IMG/VR virus record: IMGVR_UViG_3300036770_004917
Location: 1-64,000 of that record
Direction: 5' to 3' (one strand)
Source of the DNA: a virus
Length of the DNA stretch: 64,000 bases
The stretch's first letter is position 1; every line of letters begins with the position of its first letter. Below the pieces are notes generated by a model that saw only the letters and a list, made by a program, of their open reading frames with translations, searched no databases and was not told the origin of the DNA. Shown here piece by piece: positions 61,210 to 64,000 of the stretch. A program made the translations under genes and the position numbers.

Positions 61210-61234
61210 GACGGGAGGGAGACCTCCCGTCTTT
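61210..61234 (+). terminator. Rho-independent terminator after the decoration gene
   Basis: GACGGGAGG (61210-61218) and CCTCCCGTC (61223-61231) form a perfect 9-base stem closed by the loop GAGA and followed by TTTGGCATTTT. It isolates the decoration-protein transcript from the RuvC gene that starts 28 bases further on. Confidence 0.85.
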
Positions 61235-61261
61235 GGCATTTTCTGGTGCTACTGTGCGTGA

Positions 61262-61795
61262 ATGGTTCTCATGGGGCTCGACCTCTCTTTGACGTCTACT
61301 GGTATCTCAATCGATGGGAACACGCAAGCCATAGTAAGTAAATTCAAGGAAACCAAACGCCTTGCAGATATCCGTGACCAGTTGTCGCTTATCTTGGTTC
61401 AATTTGGGGTGCAGGGTGTTGTTGTTGAGGGTTACGCATTTGCGGCACGTAATTCCCAATCACACAAGATTGGCGAACTGGGTGGAGTAGTTCGCTTACT
61501 CCTTCATGAGATGATGATTCCTTTTGTTGATGTCCCACCAACAAGCCGAGCAAAATTTGCTACTGGCCGTGGTAATGCAGCAAAGACAGAAGTTATTTCT
61601 GCAGTTTCAGCAAGAACCGGCTTGATTTGGTCCGGCAAGAGTGCTGACGACGAATGCGATGCATGGTTGCTTGAAGAGATGGGCTTGCAGGCCATTGGGT
61701 TGGGCAAGTACCATTGGCCTGAGAGCAATATGACCGCCATCAAGAATGTTGACTGGTCGCCAATTAAGGAAGGTGTTACACATGGGTCTGCGTGA
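61262..61795 (+). CDS. RuvC-like Holliday junction resolvase
   Basis: 177 residues with the RNase H-like fold of RuvC. Asp7 in MGLDLSLTSTGIS, Glu56 in VVVEGYAF, and the pair Asp130 and Asp133 in ADDECDAW form the expected four-acid site for two metal ions. It resolves four-way junctions and branched DNA before packaging. ATG at 61262 or 61271 (LMGLD) are both possible; neither has a clear ribosome-binding site, and the start lies close to the end of the terminator, so a leaderless message is plausible. It overlaps the next gene by 14 bases. Confidence 0.88.
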   Translation: MVLMGLDLSLTSTGISIDGNTQAIVSKFKETKRLADIRDQLSLILVQFGVQGVVVEGYAFAARNSQSHKIGELGGVVRLLLHEMMIPFVDVPPTSRAKFATGRGNAAKTEVISAVSARTGLIWSGKSADDECDAWLLEEMGLQAIGLGKYHWPESNMTAIKNVDWSPIKEGVTHGSA

Positions 61796-62129
61796 TAATC
61801 CAATTAGTCAGGTTGAGATTGAATCAGAACTCCTTCGCCTGATTGACATGCTTGAAGAGGAGACTGAGGCATTCGAAAAACTTGCCGAGGATGCTGCCAA
61901 AAAGGAAGCCATCTACAAGGCGAATTGGGCAAAGGAATACCTTGCGGCAAAGGGCTCAATCAAGGAGCGCGAAGCGTGGGCTGACTACAAGTTGGCCGAT
62001 GAACAATTTGATTACAAGATTTCGGAAGCCCTCGTTAAGTCTAAGAGGGAGAAATTACTCTCACTGAGAACGTCCATAGATGCAATGCGTACATTGAATG
62101 CCAACGTGCGCGCCCAGGTCATGCCTTGA
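61782..62129 (+). CDS. Coiled-coil hypothetical protein
   Basis: 115 residues, started at 61782 because AAGGAAGGTG precedes it; a longer form would lie inside the RuvC gene. Nearly all helix with heptad-like spacing (IESELLRLIDMLEEETEAFEKLAED...), then KEREAWADYKLADEQFDYKIS. Small coiled-coil proteins in this position are common in phage recombination operons. No enzyme motif is present. The stop overlaps the TTG start of the deaminase gene (TTGA). Confidence 0.65.
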   Translation: MGLRDNPISQVEIESELLRLIDMLEEETEAFEKLAEDAAKKEAIYKANWAKEYLAAKGSIKEREAWADYKLADEQFDYKISEALVKSKREKLLSLRTSIDAMRTLNANVRAQVMP

Positions 62130-62599
62130 TTCCGTCACGCAGGGAACTCAACTGGCTAAAGTCATGCATCCAGTTGGCCCAAACATTTTCTACCTGTTCT
62201 AAAAGACAATATTTTGCAGTTGTGTTGATGGAAAATGGACGGGTCGCTGGCGTTGGCTACAACGGCTCGCCGCCCGGAATTGGTCATTGCAACGAGGGGC
62301 ATTGTCCACGATACGCACAGAACAGCGAACCTGGCTCCAATTACGATAATTGCATCGCCCAGCATGCCGAGGCCAATGCCTTGCTTTGGTCGGACCCTTC
62401 ACTGCGCTCTGGTGGAACCCTAATTGTGAATGGTCCTCCGTGTTTTGGTTGTGCTAAACAAATTGCTTCTGCGAATATCCAAAGAGTTATCTATCTTGAG
62501 GACTCTTCGTATAGTGATGCTGGACGTTCTTTCAATTTGCTAACTTCTGCTGGGATAGAGTTAGTTCAAGTTAGTCAATCGCTTCTGGAGGCGTCGTGA
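62126..62599 (+). CDS. dCMP/cytidine deaminase family protein
   Basis: 157 residues, TTG start sharing TTGA with the upstream stop. Zinc site His80-Ala-Glu82 (QHAEANAL) and PCFGC (Cys106, Cys109) define the cytidine deaminase fold. An N-terminal GYNGSPPGIGHC and a second Cys/His group (HCNEGHCPRY) are typical of ComEB/dCMP deaminases, which turn dCMP into dUMP for thymidylate synthesis. This would help supply thymidine nucleotides during phage DNA replication. Its start and end are both coupled to neighbours. Confidence 0.88.
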   Translation: MIPSRRELNWLKSCIQLAQTFSTCSKRQYFAVVLMENGRVAGVGYNGSPPGIGHCNEGHCPRYAQNSEPGSNYDNCIAQHAEANALLWSDPSLRSGGTLIVNGPPCFGCAKQIASANIQRVIYLEDSSYSDAGRSFNLLTSAGIELVQVSQSLLEAS

Positions 62600-63399
62600 A
62601 TCACAATGTAGACGAATCTTTGTCGAATCTCTTGGTTGATATTGAGACATTGGTTCCATTGGTTGGAAACCCAAGAAGAGGCAATGTTGACGCTATTGCT
62701 GCGTCATACGCCGAATTTGGCCAAGTTAAGCCCGTTGTCATTCGTCCCAATGATGATGGCACTGCGACAATTATTGCCGGTAACCACCAGGTGATGGCGG
62801 CCAAGAAACTTGGATGGACACACATTGCTGCGGTGCAGATGGACGCCGATGATTCACGTGCAATTGCATTTGCCCTTGCGGACAACAGGACATCTGAATT
62901 GGGAAAGACTGACGATTCATTGGTCTCAGAGTTGCTTGGTGGGGTTATAGATGATTACGGTGATTTATTTGACAGGCTTGGTTGGGATGAGTTTGAAATT
63001 GCAGCAATGGAAGAAGAGTCTTTCATGCAAGAACGAACTACAGAATCACGAGAATCGCAACAGTATATTCCTCCGGTGATTCAACCAATTGCCGATATTG
63101 GTGAAGCAATTCTTTCTTCCTTAGTGAAAAAGAACAGTGAAGGGGAATCACAGATAGTTGCCCCTTCAACAGTTGAACATAAGGATGTTGCGGTTCAGGG
63201 TAGCGGTCTTGTAACAAATGCGATGCAAGTTCCCAGTGGGCCTAAGGCAGTCGTTCAGTACACAATTGTTTTCGATGACCCAGAACAGCAGCGCCGTTGG
63301 TATGACTTCATTCGCTGGCTGCGAAATGAGGCAGCCTATGACGGTGAAACGAATGCAGAAAAACTAATATCGTTTATTGATGCGCACTCCGAGTGCTAA
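62596..63399 (+). CDS. ParB-like protein
   Basis: 267 residues, GTG start overlapping the deaminase stop (GTGA). The N-terminal 100 residues form a ParB/sulfiredoxin-like domain: LVPLVGNPRRGNVDAIAASY, QVKPVVIRP, then IIAGNHQVMAAKKLGW. It then has ALADNRTSELGKTDD and a helical part, as in ParB-like proteins that accompany phage DNA-modification or terminase genes. The C-terminal third (QYTIVFDDPEQQRRWYDFIRWLR) is a separate small domain. It may bind DNA or hydrolyse CTP; neither can be settled by eye. It is more weakly related to the ParB-like units in P2. Confidence 0.8.
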   Translation: MNHNVDESLSNLLVDIETLVPLVGNPRRGNVDAIAASYAEFGQVKPVVIRPNDDGTATIIAGNHQVMAAKKLGWTHIAAVQMDADDSRAIAFALADNRTSELGKTDDSLVSELLGGVIDDYGDLFDRLGWDEFEIAAMEEESFMQERTTESRESQQYIPPVIQPIADIGEAILSSLVKKNSEGESQIVAPSTVEHKDVAVQGSGLVTNAMQVPSGPKAVVQYTIVFDDPEQQRRWYDFIRWLRNEAAYDGETNAEKLISFIDAHSEC

Positions 63400-63400
63400 T

Positions 63401-63601
63401 TCACCATTTTCCAAGAGGGCAACTTGAGCCTTTGAGGCGAACCTTAATCTTCATAAAACACCCACACTCTTTGCAGGTTTTTGTGGGGGTGAATAGGCGG
63501 TCGCATGCGATGCAGATATTCCACCGCTTAACTGCAAAATTGGGAGCATCCATATCTCCATCAATGCCTGCGTCGGAGTAGTCATCTGGTTCAAGCGACA
63601 T
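63401..63601 (-). CDS. Zinc-ribbon protein (DUF6171-like)
   Basis: 66 residues started at 63601, where GGGAG lies nine bases upstream; a longer in-frame form would overlap most of the upstream gene. An acidic N terminus (EPDDYSDAGIDGD) precedes a ribbon with ICIAC, KECGCFMKIK and SCPLGKW. This four-Cys pattern ending in CP..KW matches DUF6171, found in tailed phages near structural genes. It is the last gene of a leftward unit that enters the window from the right and converges with the ParB gene one base away. Confidence 0.7.
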   Translation of the reverse strand: MSLEPDDYSDAGIDGDMDAPNFAVKRWNICIACDRLFTPTKTCKECGCFMKIKVRLKGSSCPLGKW

Positions 63602-63932
63602 TTTTGGCATCTCCCTCAAGTGTGAATGTTTTGTGCGAAATTTGACCGACGAGCACCTGGATATACGTCGCCATGCCAGCCAAGCCAACGATATCTATCG
63701 GCGGTAGGCCGTCAGCAATGTACTTGACAGTATTGATGAACTCACTACTAGATGCTTCGTTTTTTGTGACAACAGACAGTGCTGCCGAACGTGACTTTGT
63801 GTCAATTTTCAACTCCCAGAGTCGCCCAAGATATGTGGCCCTAACGGCAACATAGAAACACTCAGTCTCAACCTTAGGTATGTCATTGGGGTCAGTGATG
63901 ACAATTAGTTCTTCAGGGTTTGGTGGAATCAT
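63591..63932 (-). CDS. Small hypothetical protein
   Basis: 113 residues, GAGGAAAG before the ATG. Strand-rich N-terminal part (EELIVITDPNDIP, CFYVAVRATYLGRLWELKIDTKS), then helices with a hydrophobic segment (IDIVGLAGMATYIQVLVG) that is too polar around it to be sure of a membrane span. Overlaps the zinc-ribbon gene by 11 bases. No family recognised. Confidence 0.6.
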   Translation of the reverse strand: MIPPNPEELIVITDPNDIPKVETECFYVAVRATYLGRLWELKIDTKSRSAALSVVTKNEASSSEFINTVKYIADGLPPIDIVGLAGMATYIQVLVGQISHKTFTLEGDAKNVA

Positions 63933-63941
63933 TTTCTTTCC

Positions 63942-64000
63942 TCAGGCTGGGGCAACGAAAAAACCAACGAGAAATCCCACCAAGCCCGTGATTACCGCCA
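63942..64000 (-). CDS. C-terminal end of a membrane protein (cut by the window)
   Basis: The last 18 codons of a leftward ORF, reading AVITGLVGFLVGFFVAPA and then TGA, nine bases before the next start. The peptide is a complete hydrophobic span with Gly spacing, so the gene probably encodes a small membrane protein such as a holin-like or tail-region protein. The rest lies outside the window. Confidence 0.35.
   Translation of the reverse strand, partial: AVITGLVGFLVGFFVAPA

Noticed and set aside
1-64000. Transposons, insertion sequences or integrase
   Set aside because: No transposase, tyrosine or serine integrase, or terminal inverted repeats flanking a mobile unit were found. The HNH gene alone does not define a mobile element.

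Overview
The window is a stretch of a tailed double-stranded DNA phage (HK97-type capsid, Caudoviricetes). It holds a large terminase, HK97-family portal, S78-type prohead protease, HK97-fold major capsid protein and a recombination block (Rad52-like annealing protein, Cas4/RecB-like exonuclease, RuvC-like resolvase, HNH nuclease, ParB-like protein, dCMP deaminase). A DUF732-type lipoprotein and possible short-leader transcripts point to an actinobacterial host of intermediate GC. That host call is inference. No tail, lysis or DNA polymerase genes fall inside the window.

Layout. 1-1106 (+): two small genes and a tRNA-Arg(TCT). 1108-4388 (-): lipoprotein, DUF305 protein, SNase-like nuclease, and a 652-residue protein with a cysteine cluster, a DUF6321-like segment and GSAD repeats. 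4421-6314 (-): terminator, major capsid protein and two tiny genes. 6451-53934 (-): a block of about 47 kb lying between the prohead protease and the major capsid protein. It holds four giant ORFs, called here P1 (42581-52549, 3322 aa), P2 (30727-40833, 3368 aa), P3 (15096-24467, 3123 aa) and P4 (6451-14742, 2763 aa), plus 1084-, 678-, 522-, 211-, 113- and 113-residue proteins. 54043-56306 (-): portal and a small membrane protein. 56383-63399 (+): terminase, recombination genes, a probable decoration protein with its own terminator, RuvC, deaminase and ParB. 63401-64000 (-): zinc-ribbon protein, a small protein and a cut-off membrane protein.

The outstanding feature is the giant block. P1-P4 are strings of unrelated effector-like domains: HExxH metallopeptidases, a zeta-toxin-like kinase, pentapeptide-repeat proteins, a Nudix hydrolase, tandem ParB-like domains, ADP-ribosyltransferase-like domains, a HipA/PI4K-like kinase N-lobe, KTSC domains, a papain-like Cys-His-Asp domain, and a shared unknown domain with the signature HDxxGH...FDRHxEW. 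The domains are separated by 33 recurring linkers centred on the tetrapeptide STRS. The protease itself and most of the block's large proteins carry an xKAL signature near the N terminus (or just before a conserved module), and the capsid protein has FK-S sites at residues 96 and 109, close to where HK97 gp5 is cut (K103/S104).

Working model (inference): P1-P4 and companions are internal-head polyproteins. They would be recruited into the procapsid by a conserved N-terminal module, cut at STR-S linkers by the phage's own maturation protease, and ejected with the DNA as a set of separate effectors. The rightward genes package DNA and handle recombination and nucleotide metabolism. No intergenic gap exceeds about 210 bases.
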